This document shows positions 1 through 6,487 of a stretch of DNA of 7,156 nt, one piece after another. The position numbers and the translations under genes were made by a program. Source of the stretch: Actinomycetes bacterium (GTDB lineage Bacteria > Actinomycetota > Actinomycetes > Propionibacteriales > Propionibacteriaceae); the NCBI GenBank assembly GCA_023432725.1, contig JAEYUH010000257.1, forward strand, positions 1-7,156. Reading direction: 5' to 3'. The notes under the pieces are model-generated. The model made no database searches. It was given only the letters and a program-made list of their open reading frames with translations, and was not told where the DNA came from. Position 1 is the first letter of the stretch; the number at the start of each line of letters is the position of its first letter.

Positions 1-1050
1 GGGACCATCGCCTGCTGGGCCACCGACCTCACGATCTCGCCCGGACGGACGCTGCCCGCCTGGGCGGTCAGCGGCGTGACGGTCGCCGCCACCCATCGCC
101 GCCGGGGAATCGCGCGGGCGATGGTGGAGGGCGAGCTGCGCTCCGCCGCGGCGGCGGGGTTGCCGCTCGCCGGGCTCACCGTCTCGGAGGCGACCATCTA
201 CGGCCGCTTCGGCTTCGGCCCCGCCGTCTACGTCACCGACTGGACCATCGACACCCGGCGGGCACGCTGGATCGGTCCCATCGCGCCCGGGAGGCTCCAG
301 GCCGTCGGTCGCGAGGAACTCAGGGATGACCTCGCCGAATTGCACGAGCGGGTCAGGGACCGCAACCCCGGTCAGGTCCCCGGCTGGCCGGGGCTGTGGC
401 GGCGGACGGCAGGGCTCGCCCCGGGCCAGGCGGACGGCGGCAAGGTGCGCGGCGTCCGCTACCTCGACCCGGCGGGCACCACCCGCGGTGTGGTCTCCTA
501 CACCGTCGGCGGTGGCCACGAGGACTACACCCAGCACACGTTGCACGTGCTCCAGCTGATCGCGGACGGCGACGAGGCCTACGCGGCGTTGTGGCGCTAC
601 CTGCTGGAGCACGACCTTGTCACCACAGTGAAGGCGGACCTGCTGGCTGAGGACGAGCCGTTGCGCTGGATGATCGCCGACCAACGCGGCGCCGACATCA
701 GCCAGGACGGCCACCACTGGCTGCGGGTGCTCGACCTGCCGGCCGTGCTGGCCGCCCGTCGCTACCGGGCGCCGGTGACCGCCGTCCTGCGGGTTGTCGA
801 TCCGCTCGGGTTCACCGACGGGACCTGGCGCTTCGAAGCCGACGACGACGGGTCGGGTTGGGCCGCACGCAGCGATGCCGAGCCGGAGGTCACGCTGCCG
901 GTGGCTGCGCTCGGCTCGATCCTGCTCGGCGGGGTTCGTCCCAGCACCCTCGTACACGCGGGGATCATCGCCGCCCCGCCCGAGCTGGCCGGCCGGCTCG
1001 ACCTCGCCTTCGCGCCGGAAGCGCCACCGCGGCTGAGCCTGTGGTACTGA
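1..1050 (+). CDS. Eis-family GNAT N-acetyltransferase, 5' partial
   Basis: The reading frame is open to the left edge, and 349 residues plus the TGA stop are visible; Eis proteins are about 400 residues, so roughly 50 N-terminal residues are missing. A GTG at 76 is an internal valine, because conserved residues (VSGVTVAATHRRRG) continue in frame before it. The acetyl-CoA pyrophosphate loop is RRRGIA (visible residues 33-38). The motif IYGRFGFG follows, with Tyr67 (nt 199-201) at the position of the proposed general acid in mycobacterial Eis. A second GNAT-like half comes next, then the linker RVLDLPAVLAARRY (residues 242-255), then an SCP2-like C-terminal domain from about residue 257. Family members acetylate amines, including aminoglycosides and lysine or polyamine-type substrates; the substrate here cannot be told. 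The protein ends in Tyr, whereas mycobacterial Eis ends in Phe. The protein is predicted cytosolic. Confidence 0.92.
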   Translation, partial: GTIACWATDLTISPGRTLPAWAVSGVTVAATHRRRGIARAMVEGELRSAAAAGLPLAGLTVSEATIYGRFGFGPAVYVTDWTIDTRRARWIGPIAPGRLQAVGREELRDDLAELHERVRDRNPGQVPGWPGLWRRTAGLAPGQADGGKVRGVRYLDPAGTTRGVVSYTVGGGHEDYTQHTLHVLQLIADGDEAYAALWRYLLEHDLVTTVKADLLAEDEPLRWMIADQRGADISQDGHHWLRVLDLPAVLAARRYRAPVTAVLRVVDPLGFTDGTWRFEADDDGSGWAARSDAEPEVTLPVAALGSILLGGVRPSTLVHAGIIAAPPELAGRLDLAFAPEAPPRLSLWY

Positions 1051-1075
1051 CCGGCTCGCGCCGAACCCGCAGCAC

Positions 1076-1099
1076 CGGCCACGCCCACCCCTGTGGCCG
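1076..1099 (+). terminator. Weak stem-loop after the acetyltransferase gene
   Basis: A 7-bp perfect inverted repeat (CGGCCAC at 1076-1082, GTGGCCG at 1093-1099) with a 10-nt loop begins 26 nt after the acetyltransferase stop. No T-run follows, so it is not a canonical intrinsic terminator. GC-rich chance pairing is a real alternative. The rest of the 100-nt gap (1051-1150) shows no convincing -10/-35 promoter, so whether ctlX is co-transcribed with the upstream gene is open. Confidence 0.2.
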
Positions 1100-1140
1100 T
1101 GGCACGATCGTCCTGCCCCGAACCGCGGGAAGCACTACTG

Positions 1141-1146
1141 AGGAGG
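1141..1146 (+). promoter_or_regulatory. Ribosome binding site of ctlX
   Basis: A perfect AGGAGG lies 4 nt before the GTG at 1151. The spacing is short but no other in-frame start has a comparable site; the next in-frame GTG (1166) would have 19 nt spacing. The ATG at 1147 is in another frame and is not the start of this protein. Confidence 0.7.
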
Positions 1147-1150
1147 ATGG

Positions 1151-2065
1151 GTGAGCCAGCGCTCGGTGCAGGCACCGTCGGCAGTGGTGATGGTGCGGCC
1201 GCACCACTTCCGACCCAACCCGGAGACCGTCGTCGACAACGTGTTCCAGTCCCCCGACGCGCCGGACGACACCGCCACGCGAGCGCTCGCCGAGTTCGAC
1301 ACGGCAGTGGCCCGGCTCCGCGCGGCAGGGGTTCGCGTCCACGTCTTCGACGACCTCGGCACCGCGACGCCCGACTCGGTGTTCCCCAACAACTGGATAT
1401 CCACCCACCACGGTGGACGGATCGCGCTCTACCCGATGTACGCCCCCAGCCGCAGGCGGGAGCGCAGGGCCGACGTGATCGAGGTGCTGAAGCGGGAGTA
1501 CCGGGTGCAGGAGGTGATCGACTACTCAGGACTGGAGCAGGACGGCCTGTTCCTGGAGGGCACCGGAGCGATGGTGCTCGACCACGTCGAGCGGGTGGCC
1601 TACGTCGGCAGCTCGGCCAGGGCGGACGCGGTCATCCTCGAGCGCTTCTGCACTGCCTTCGGCTACGAGCCGATGGTCTTCCCCAGCGCTGACCCGGCCG
1701 GCCGACCGATCTATCACACCAACGTGCTGCTGAGCATCGGCAGCGAGGTGGCCCTGGTCTGCCTGGACGCGATCTCCGAGCCGAGACGTCGCGCGGAGGT
1801 GGCCGAGCGGCTGGCCGGCAGCGGCCGCGAACTCGTCCAGCTCAGCTGGGAGCAGGTCACCGAGTTCGCCGGCAACGCCATGGAGCTGCGTGGTGACCGG
1901 CAGTTGATGGTGCTGTCCGAGCGGGCGCTGGCCAGCCTCACCGCCGCCCAGCGCGCGACCATCGAGACCGGCTGCGACCTGCTCGCACTCAGCCTCCCGA
2001 CCATCGAACTGGCCGGTGGCTCGGCCCGCTGCATGATGGCCGGCATCCACCTCAGCCGCCGCTGA
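1151..2065 (+). CDS. ctlX: Citrulline utilization hydrolase-type protein CtlX (amidinotransferase fold)
   Basis: This 304-residue protein of the guanidino-group modifying superfamily (arginine deiminase, DDAH, amidinotransferase) has about the full length of CtlX proteins. Conserved segments in order are VVMVRPHHFRPNPET (12-26), DSVFPNNWIS (75-84), GLFLEGTGAMVLD (132-144), YHTNVLLSIG (188-197), GNAMELRGDR (241-250) and GGSARCMMAGIHL (289-301). By family analogy the catalytic set is Cys294 (nucleophile), His189, Glu136 and probably Asp75. The Francisella relative is described as a citrulline ureidase, releasing ornithine, ammonia and CO2 from citrulline; that substrate is inferred here, not shown. 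The GTG start is chosen from the AGGAGG just upstream. The gene follows an Eis-type acetyltransferase by 100 nt on the same strand, and its stop abuts the stop of the opposing sufT. No signal peptide or membrane segment is seen, so it is cytosolic. It could act on another ureido or guanidino compound. Confidence 0.88.
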   Translation: MSQRSVQAPSAVVMVRPHHFRPNPETVVDNVFQSPDAPDDTATRALAEFDTAVARLRAAGVRVHVFDDLGTATPDSVFPNNWISTHHGGRIALYPMYAPSRRRERRADVIEVLKREYRVQEVIDYSGLEQDGLFLEGTGAMVLDHVERVAYVGSSARADAVILERFCTAFGYEPMVFPSADPAGRPIYHTNVLLSIGSEVALVCLDAISEPRRRAEVAERLAGSGRELVQLSWEQVTEFAGNAMELRGDRQLMVLSERALASLTAAQRATIETGCDLLALSLPTIELAGGSARCMMAGIHLSRR

Positions 2066-2440
2066 CTACAGGTTGTAACCGATCGCCCTGAGCTGCTCGC
2101 GGCCGTCTTCGGTGATGTTGTCGAGGGTCCACGGCGGCAACCACACCCAGTTGATGGTGACCCCACTGACCAGCCCTTCCAGCGCCAGCTGGGTGTCGTA
2201 CTCCAGCCGGTCGGTCAGCGGACAGGTGGGCGAGGTCAGCGTCATGTCGAGGGTGACGTGGTTGCTCTCGTCGATGTGGACGCCGTAGACGAGGCCGAGG
2301 TCGACGACGTTGACCATCAGCTCGGGGTCGACCACGTCGAACATGGCGTCGAGCACCTCCTCCTCGGTGGGACGCGCCTTCCCGACGGCGTCGGGGAAGG
2401 TGTCCTGGACCAGGTCCGAAGGCCGGACTTGCTCACTCAT
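2066..2440 (-). CDS. sufT: SufT-type iron-sulfur assembly factor (MIP18/DUF59, PaaD-like)
   Basis: This 124-residue protein is a single MIP18/DUF59 domain with a roughly 25-residue N-terminal extension. Hallmarks are the DPE motif (residues 38-40), VVDLGLVYGV (45-54) and the TSPTCPLTD stretch (69-77) with the family's conserved Cys73. SufT and related proteins help Fe-S clusters reach client enzymes; the precise chemistry is not settled. It is the last gene of the suf operon. Its ATG lies inside the end of sufU (8-nt overlap, 2433-2440) and is preceded by AAGGAG, so translation is probably coupled to sufU. The TAG stop touches the stop of ctlX on the other strand. The PaaD annotation often given to such genes comes from shared domain content; the suf context argues for SufT. 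Confidence 0.92.
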   Translation of the reverse strand: MSEQVRPSDLVQDTFPDAVGKARPTEEEVLDAMFDVVDPELMVNVVDLGLVYGVHIDESNHVTLDMTLTSPTCPLTDRLEYDTQLALEGLVSGVTINWVWLPPWTLDNITEDGREQLRAIGYNL

Positions 2441-2897
2441 CGGTGCTCTCCTTCAACTGGGTGTCGACGGCGGACTGGGCCACCGCGTCCTTGAACGCCG
2501 ACCAGCCCAGCAGGGCGCACTTCACCCTGGCCGGGAATCTGGCGACGCCGGCGAAGGCCACCCCGTCCTCGAGGAGCTCCTCGTCGGGTTCGGCTTCGCC
2601 GCGACTGTGCATCAGCTCGGTGAACGCCTCGTGCAGGCCCAGCGCCTCGGTGACGTGGCGTCCGATCACGAGGTCGGTCATGACCGAGGTGGAGGCCTGC
2701 GAGATCGAGCAGCCGACTCCGTCGTAGGAGACGTCGGCCACCCGGTCACCGTCGAGGGTGACGCGCAGCGTCACCTCGTCGCCGCAGGTGGTGTTCACGT
2801 GGTGCACCTCCGCGTTGAACGGCTCCCGCAGGCCGTTGTGGTGCTTCTCGCGGTAGTGCTCGAGGATGATCTCCTGGTACATGGCCTCGACGCTCAT
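2433..2897 (-). CDS. sufU: Zinc-dependent sulfurtransferase SufU
   Basis: This 154-residue, IscU-like protein of the Gram-positive SufU type accepts persulfide sulfur from SufS and passes it to the SufBCD scaffold. The zinc and sulfur ligands are all present: Cys38 and Asp40 in TTCGD, Cys63 in GVGCSIS, and Cys127 in RVKCALLGW. The insertion between the second and third cysteines that marks SufU against IscU is present (roughly residues 85-110). The usual Pro before the first Cys motif (NPTCGD) is Thr here (NTTCGD). The ATG overlaps the sufS stop as ATGA (2894-2897), with GAGGGG about 5 nt upstream, which implies coupled translation. The 3' end overlaps sufT by 8 nt. It is cytosolic and functions with SufS encoded immediately upstream. 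Confidence 0.96.
   Translation of the reverse strand: MSVEAMYQEIILEHYREKHHNGLREPFNAEVHHVNTTCGDEVTLRVTLDGDRVADVSYDGVGCSISQASTSVMTDLVIGRHVTEALGLHEAFTELMHSRGEAEPDEELLEDGVAFAGVARFPARVKCALLGWSAFKDAVAQSAVDTQLKESTDE
2448..2453 (-). promoter_or_regulatory. Ribosome binding site of sufT
   Basis: AAGGAG on the minus strand lies 7 nt before the sufT ATG and within the last codons of sufU. It supports the ATG at 2440-2438 as the start despite the overlap with sufU. Confidence 0.7.
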
Positions 2898-4159
2898 CGG
2901 TGCCCCTCGAAGAAGTTGCGGACGTAGGTGAGGCCCTCGGCCAGGGCGTCGATCTCGGAGCTCTCGTTGTACAGGTACACCGAGGCCCGGGTGGACGCCT
3001 GGACGCCCAGCCGGTCATGCAGCGGACGGGCGCAGTGGTGCCCGCCCCGGACGGCCACGCCGCGGCTGTCCAGCAACTGCATGATGTCGTGCGGGTGGAC
3101 GTCGAGCCCGTCGCGGGTGGAGAGGGTGAAAGCGACGGCGCCACCCCGGTCCACCGGCTCGGTGGGCCCGAGCACCCGCAGCCCCTCGATCTGCAGCAGC
3201 TGCTCGAGCATGTACGCGGTCAGCTCGTGCTCGTGGGCGGCGACCGCGTCCATGCCCAGGCCACGCAGGTAGTCGACGGCGGCGCCGAGGCCGACCGCCT
3301 GCGCGATCGGCGGGGTGCCTGCCTCGAACCGTCGCGGTGGCGGGGCGTAGGTGGACCGCCGCATGGTCACCACCTCGATCATCTCTCCGCCGCCGAGGAA
3401 GGGCGGCAGCGAGTCGAGCAGGTCGTAGCGGCCCCACAGCACGCCGATCCCGGTCGGGCCGAGCATCTTGTGCCCGGTGAAGGCCAGCAGGTCGGCCCCC
3501 AGCTCGTCCACCCGGGTGGGCAGCTGCGGCACGCCCTGCGAGCCGTCCACCACCACGGTGGCGCCCACGGCGTGCGCCATCGCGGCGACCTCGGCCACCG
3601 GGTTCACGGTCCCGAGCACGTTGGAGACCCAGGCCAGGGAGACCACGGCCGTCCGCTCGTTGATCAACCCCTCGGCCCGTGCCCTGTCGAGGTCGAGCCT
3701 GCCCTGGTCGGTGATGTCGAACCACCGCAGCGCCGCCCCGGTCCGCTGCGCCAGCAGCTGCCACGGGACGATGTTCGAGTGGTGCTCCATGACGGAGATC
3801 ACGATCTCGTCGCCCGGACCGAGCCGGGCACCCAGCGCGTGGGCGGCGAGGTTCAGCGCCTCGGAGGCGTTCTTGGTGAACACCACCTCCTGCGGCCCCG
3901 CGGCGCCGATGAAGTCGGCGATCGTCGAACGGGCGTGCTCGAAGGCGTCGGTCGCCTCGGCGCCCAGCACGTGCATCGCCCGTGCCACATTGGCGTTGTG
4001 GAGCAGGTAGTGGTCGCCGAGGGCGGCCACCACCTGACGCGGCTTCTGCGAGGTGTTCGCCGAGTCCAGGTAGGCAAGGGGCCGATCCCCCACCCGCCGG
4101 GACAGGATCGGGAAGTCGCCGCGCACCGCGGCGACATCGAGGGCGAGCGCCTCAGGCAT
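2894..4159 (-). CDS. sufS: Cysteine desulfurase SufS
   Basis: This 421-residue, full-length type II (SufS/CsdA) cysteine desulfurase is PLP-dependent and converts L-cysteine to L-alanine, leaving a persulfide on its active-site cysteine. Visible residues: EHHSN with His126 (stacks on PLP), Asp205 and Gln208 in DGSQGVPQ (PLP contacts), FTGHKMLGPTG with Lys231 (Schiff base), RGGHHCARPLH with Cys376 (persulfide carrier), and Arg391 (substrate carboxylate). The short loop around Cys376 is the type II form. In the segment that reads VHRGIH in E. coli SufS this protein has VARAMH (58-63): the His and Gly are Ala, the Arg is kept. The gene overlaps sufC by 8 nt upstream and sufU by 4 nt downstream. 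GAAGGT a few nt before the ATG is a weak ribosome site. Confidence 0.97.
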   Translation of the reverse strand: MPEALALDVAAVRGDFPILSRRVGDRPLAYLDSANTSQKPRQVVAALGDHYLLHNANVARAMHVLGAEATDAFEHARSTIADFIGAAGPQEVVFTKNASEALNLAAHALGARLGPGDEIVISVMEHHSNIVPWQLLAQRTGAALRWFDITDQGRLDLDRARAEGLINERTAVVSLAWVSNVLGTVNPVAEVAAMAHAVGATVVVDGSQGVPQLPTRVDELGADLLAFTGHKMLGPTGIGVLWGRYDLLDSLPPFLGGGEMIEVVTMRRSTYAPPPRRFEAGTPPIAQAVGLGAAVDYLRGLGMDAVAAHEHELTAYMLEQLLQIEGLRVLGPTEPVDRGGAVAFTLSTRDGLDVHPHDIMQLLDSRGVAVRGGHHCARPLHDRLGVQASTRASVYLYNESSEIDALAEGLTYVRNFFEGHR

Positions 4160-4919
4160 CGACCTTCACGGCCTTGACGAACCTGTCGTAGCCCTCGATC
4201 TCGAGGCGCTCGGCCAGCTCGGGCCCGCCCTCCTCGGCGATCCGGCCGTCCACGAAGACGTGGACGAAGTCGGGCGTGATGTAGTTGAGGATCCGGGTGT
4301 AGTGGGTGATCAGCAGCAGGCCGCGATCACCGCCGGCGGTGTACCGGTTCACGCCCTCGGAGACGATCCGCAGCGCGTCGATGTCGAGGCCGGAGTCGGT
4401 CTCGTCCAGGATCGCGAACTTCGGGTTGAGCAGTTCGAGCTGGACGATCTCGTTGCGCTTCTTCTCGCCGCCGGAGAAGCCCTCGTTCAGCGAACGGGCG
4501 GCGAAGCTGGCGTCGAGGCCGAGGCGGTCCATCGCGCTGTTGACCTCCTTGACCCAGGTGCGCACCTTGGGAGCCTCGCCGGACAGCGCGGTCCTCGCGG
4601 TCCGCAGGAAGTTCGACACCGAGACTCCCGGCACCTCGATCGGGTACTGCATGGCGAGGAAGAGGCCTGCCTTGGCCCGCGCGTCGACGCTCAGCTCGGT
4701 GAGCTCCACGCCGTCCAGGGTGACCGAGCCGGAGGTGATCGTGTACTTGGGGTGGCCGGCGATGGAGTAGGCGAGGGTCGACTTGCCGGAGCCGTTGGGA
4801 CCCATGATCGCGTGCACCTCGCCCGACTTCACGGTGAGGTTGACCCCCTTGAGGATCTCCTTCGGGCCGTTCTCGGTCTCGACCTCGACGTGCAGATCGG
4901 TGATCGTCAGTGTGGACAT
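4152..4919 (-). CDS. sufC: Fe-S cluster assembly ATPase SufC
   Basis: This 255-residue ABC-type ATPase of the SufBC2D scaffold drives conformational change during cluster assembly. It is soluble and not a transporter. Motifs in order: Walker A GPNGSGKST (40-48), Q-loop Gln91 in AMQYP, signature FSGGEKKR (148-155), Walker B FAILDETDSGLD (168-179) and the H-loop His206. LDETDSGLD and SGGEKKR are the SufC forms. The start is the ATG giving MSTLTITDL, 4 nt after the Rieske stop, with AGGAG 10 nt upstream. A TTG 14 codons earlier (4961) would add a basic, non-conserved tail inside the Rieske gene and is rejected. The 3' end overlaps sufS by 8 nt. Confidence 0.97.
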   Translation of the reverse strand: MSTLTITDLHVEVETENGPKEILKGVNLTVKSGEVHAIMGPNGSGKSTLAYSIAGHPKYTITSGSVTLDGVELTELSVDARAKAGLFLAMQYPIEVPGVSVSNFLRTARTALSGEAPKVRTWVKEVNSAMDRLGLDASFAARSLNEGFSGGEKKRNEIVQLELLNPKFAILDETDSGLDIDALRIVSEGVNRYTAGGDRGLLLITHYTRILNYITPDFVHVFVDGRIAEEGGPELAERLEIEGYDRFVKAVKVDA

Positions 4920-4923
4920 GCGG

Positions 4924-5256
4924 CTACAGCTCCTGGCTCTGGATGGGATTCGAAAGGTCAATCAGGATGTCGTCGCCGGCCACCTGGACCGGGTAGACGG
5001 GGACGGGGACGGTGGCCGGCAGCTCGAGCGGCAGGCCGGTGCGCAGGTCGAACCGCGACCCGTGCATGTAGCACTCGATGGTCGTGCCGTCGACCTCGCC
5101 CTCGCTGAGCGGGACCTCGCCGTGCGAGCAGACGTCATGGATGGCGAAGACGCCCTCGGTCGTGTTGACGATGGCCACGTCGGTGCTGCCCACTTCGACG
5201 GCGAGCGCGGAGCCCTGCGACACGGCGCTGAGCGCGCAGGCCCGGACGAAGCTCAC
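4924..5256 (-). CDS. Rieske-type [2Fe-2S] ferredoxin in the suf operon
   Basis: This 110-residue stand-alone Rieske domain resembles the ferredoxin subunits of non-heme iron oxygenases. The cluster ligands are complete: CSH (Cys43, His45) and CYMH (Cys62, His65), spaced as usual, so it should bind a [2Fe-2S] cluster with two Cys and two His ligands. No membrane anchor or signal peptide is seen, so it is cytosolic. The start is GTG overlapping the sufD stop as GTGA (5253-5256); the stop is 4 nt before sufC. A Rieske gene at this place is recurrent in actinobacterial suf operons, but its job is not established. It could supply electrons for cluster assembly or sulfur reduction, or be a client matured in place. 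The name 'oxygenase ferredoxin subunit' reflects domain similarity only, since no oxygenase gene is nearby. Confidence 0.93.
   Translation of the reverse strand: MSFVRACALSAVSQGSALAVEVGSTDVAIVNTTEGVFAIHDVCSHGEVPLSEGEVDGTTIECYMHGSRFDLRTGLPLELPATVPVPVYPVQVAGDDILIDLSNPIQSQEL
4930..4934 (-). promoter_or_regulatory. Ribosome binding site of sufC
   Basis: AGGAG on the minus strand sits at the very end of the Rieske gene, 10 nt before the ATG at 4919. It decides the sufC start against the upstream TTG at 4961. Confidence 0.6.
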
Positions 5257-6440
5257 GCCGGCACCCGCTCCGTGCTCGCCGGGGCACCGATGGTGACCTC
5301 CAGCTCACGCTCGATCGTGGCCAGCAGTTCGGCCTCGATGTCGGGCACGCCGATCCGGCGGATGATGTCGGCGAAGAAGCCGTGCACCACCAGCCGGCGG
5401 GCCTCCTCCTCGGGGATGCCACGGGAGCGCAGGTAGAACAGCTGCTCGTCGTCGAACCTGCCGGTGGTCGAGGAGTGCCCGGCCCCCTGGATCTCGCCGG
5501 TCTCGATCCCGAGGTTCGGCACCGAGTCGGCGCGGCACCCGTCGGTGAGCACGAGGTTCTTGTTGGACTCGTAGGTCCTGATGTCCTCGGCGACCTTGCG
5601 GATCAGCACGTCGCCGACCCACACCGACCGCGCACCCTCGCCCTGCAGCGCGCCGCGGTAGTCGACGTTGGACGCCGTGTGAGGCGCGTTGTGGTCGACG
5701 AACAGCCGGTGCTCGATGTGCTGGCCGGCGTCGACGAAGTACAGCCCGAACTGCTCAAGCTCACCGCCGGGGCCGTCGTACTCGGCGGTCTCGACCAGCC
5801 TGACGAGATCGCCGCCCAGGCTGGCGGCGACGGTGCGCACCCGGGCGTCGCGGCCGATCCGCAGGCCGACGTGCCCGACGTGGACTGCGTCGTCGTCCCA
5901 CTCCTGCAGGCCGACGAAGTTCAGCGTGGCGCCGTCCCCCACAAGGATGGAGACCGAGGAGACGTACCGCGCCGAGCCGGTGTGCCGCAGCACGACGGTG
6001 GCCGAGGAGTTGGCGCCGACGACGAACACGATCTGCCCGTACACCAGCGACGCGGCGTCCTGCCCGGTCAGGGTGAGGACCACCGGCTCGTCGGGCTGCG
6101 TCCCGGCCGGGATCTCGATCTTGACCGCCTCGCCGGCGAGGTTGGCCGCCAGTGCGCTGGGCCGGTCGACCGGGGCGAGGACGCCGAGCTCCTTGACCTG
6201 GTCGGCGCTCAGTCGCGAACTGACCACCCCGGCGGGGAGCCGGGTGGCCCAGTCGAGGTGGTCGTCGCTGGGGAAGCCGTCCAGAACGCCGCGCAACCGC
6301 TTCACGGGGGTGAACCGCCAGACCTCCTCGCGTCCGTTCGGAACCGGGTGGTCGGCCAGGTCGAACGACGCCACCGGGTGCAGGTGCGATGCAACCGTCT
6401 CGATCGCTCCTGCCACGTTGGGCACAGCAGTCACTGTCAT
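5253..6440 (-). CDS. sufD: Fe-S cluster assembly scaffold protein SufD
   Basis: This 395-residue SufD pairs with SufB to form the beta-helix scaffold on which the cluster is built, each binding one SufC. The N-terminal GREEVWRFTP (36-45) is typical of SufD, the middle is the repetitive beta-helix core (roughly 120-320), and the C-terminal helical SufC-binding region includes FDDEQLFYLRSRGI (329-342). His322 in GAGHSS matches the SufD histidine (His360 in E. coli) placed at the SufB-SufD interface where the cluster forms. The E. coli cysteine two residues before that His is Ala320 here. The start is the ATG giving MTVTAVPNV, with AAGAGG 3 nt upstream. The frame stays open far upstream into sufB, but that translation is Arg-rich and unlike SufD. 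The 3' end overlaps the Rieske gene by 4 nt. Confidence 0.96.
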   Translation of the reverse strand: MTVTAVPNVAGAIETVASHLHPVASFDLADHPVPNGREEVWRFTPVKRLRGVLDGFPSDDHLDWATRLPAGVVSSRLSADQVKELGVLAPVDRPSALAANLAGEAVKIEIPAGTQPDEPVVLTLTGQDAASLVYGQIVFVVGANSSATVVLRHTGSARYVSSVSILVGDGATLNFVGLQEWDDDAVHVGHVGLRIGRDARVRTVAASLGGDLVRLVETAEYDGPGGELEQFGLYFVDAGQHIEHRLFVDHNAPHTASNVDYRGALQGEGARSVWVGDVLIRKVAEDIRTYESNKNLVLTDGCRADSVPNLGIETGEIQGAGHSSTTGRFDDEQLFYLRSRGIPEEEARRLVVHGFFADIIRRIGVPDIEAELLATIERELEVTIGAPASTERVPA

Positions 6441-6443
6441 TGT

Positions 6444-6449
6444 CCTCTT
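6444..6449 (-). promoter_or_regulatory. Ribosome binding site of sufD
   Basis: AAGAGG on the minus strand lies 3 nt before the sufD ATG, closer than the usual 5-9 nt. It is the only plausible site in the 47-nt sufB-sufD gap (6441-6487). That gap otherwise holds a C-rich stretch on the coding strand and shows no promoter or terminator. Confidence 0.5.
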
Positions 6450-6487
6450 CTGTTCTTCAGGTCGTGGGTGGTGGTGCGGGGACGGGC

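Noticed and set aside
76..78. A GTG as the start of the acetyltransferase
   Set aside because: Conserved Eis residues continue in frame upstream to the window edge and there is no ribosome site before it.
2066..2440. A phenylacetate oxygenase (PaaD) role for the DUF59 protein
   Set aside because: No other paa gene is present, and the overlap with sufU at the end of a suf operon fits SufT better.
2900..4177. A 425-codon open frame on the plus strand covering all of sufS
   Set aside because: It is the antisense shadow of a GC-rich gene. Its translation is dominated by His, Gly, Val, Asp, Gln and Arg with no domain, while the minus strand encodes a complete SufS with all catalytic residues.
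4920..4961. A 14-residue N-terminal extension of SufC from a TTG
   Set aside because: It overlaps the end of the Rieske gene, is not SufC-like, and the ATG at 4919 has AGGAG at good spacing and begins the usual SufC N-terminus.
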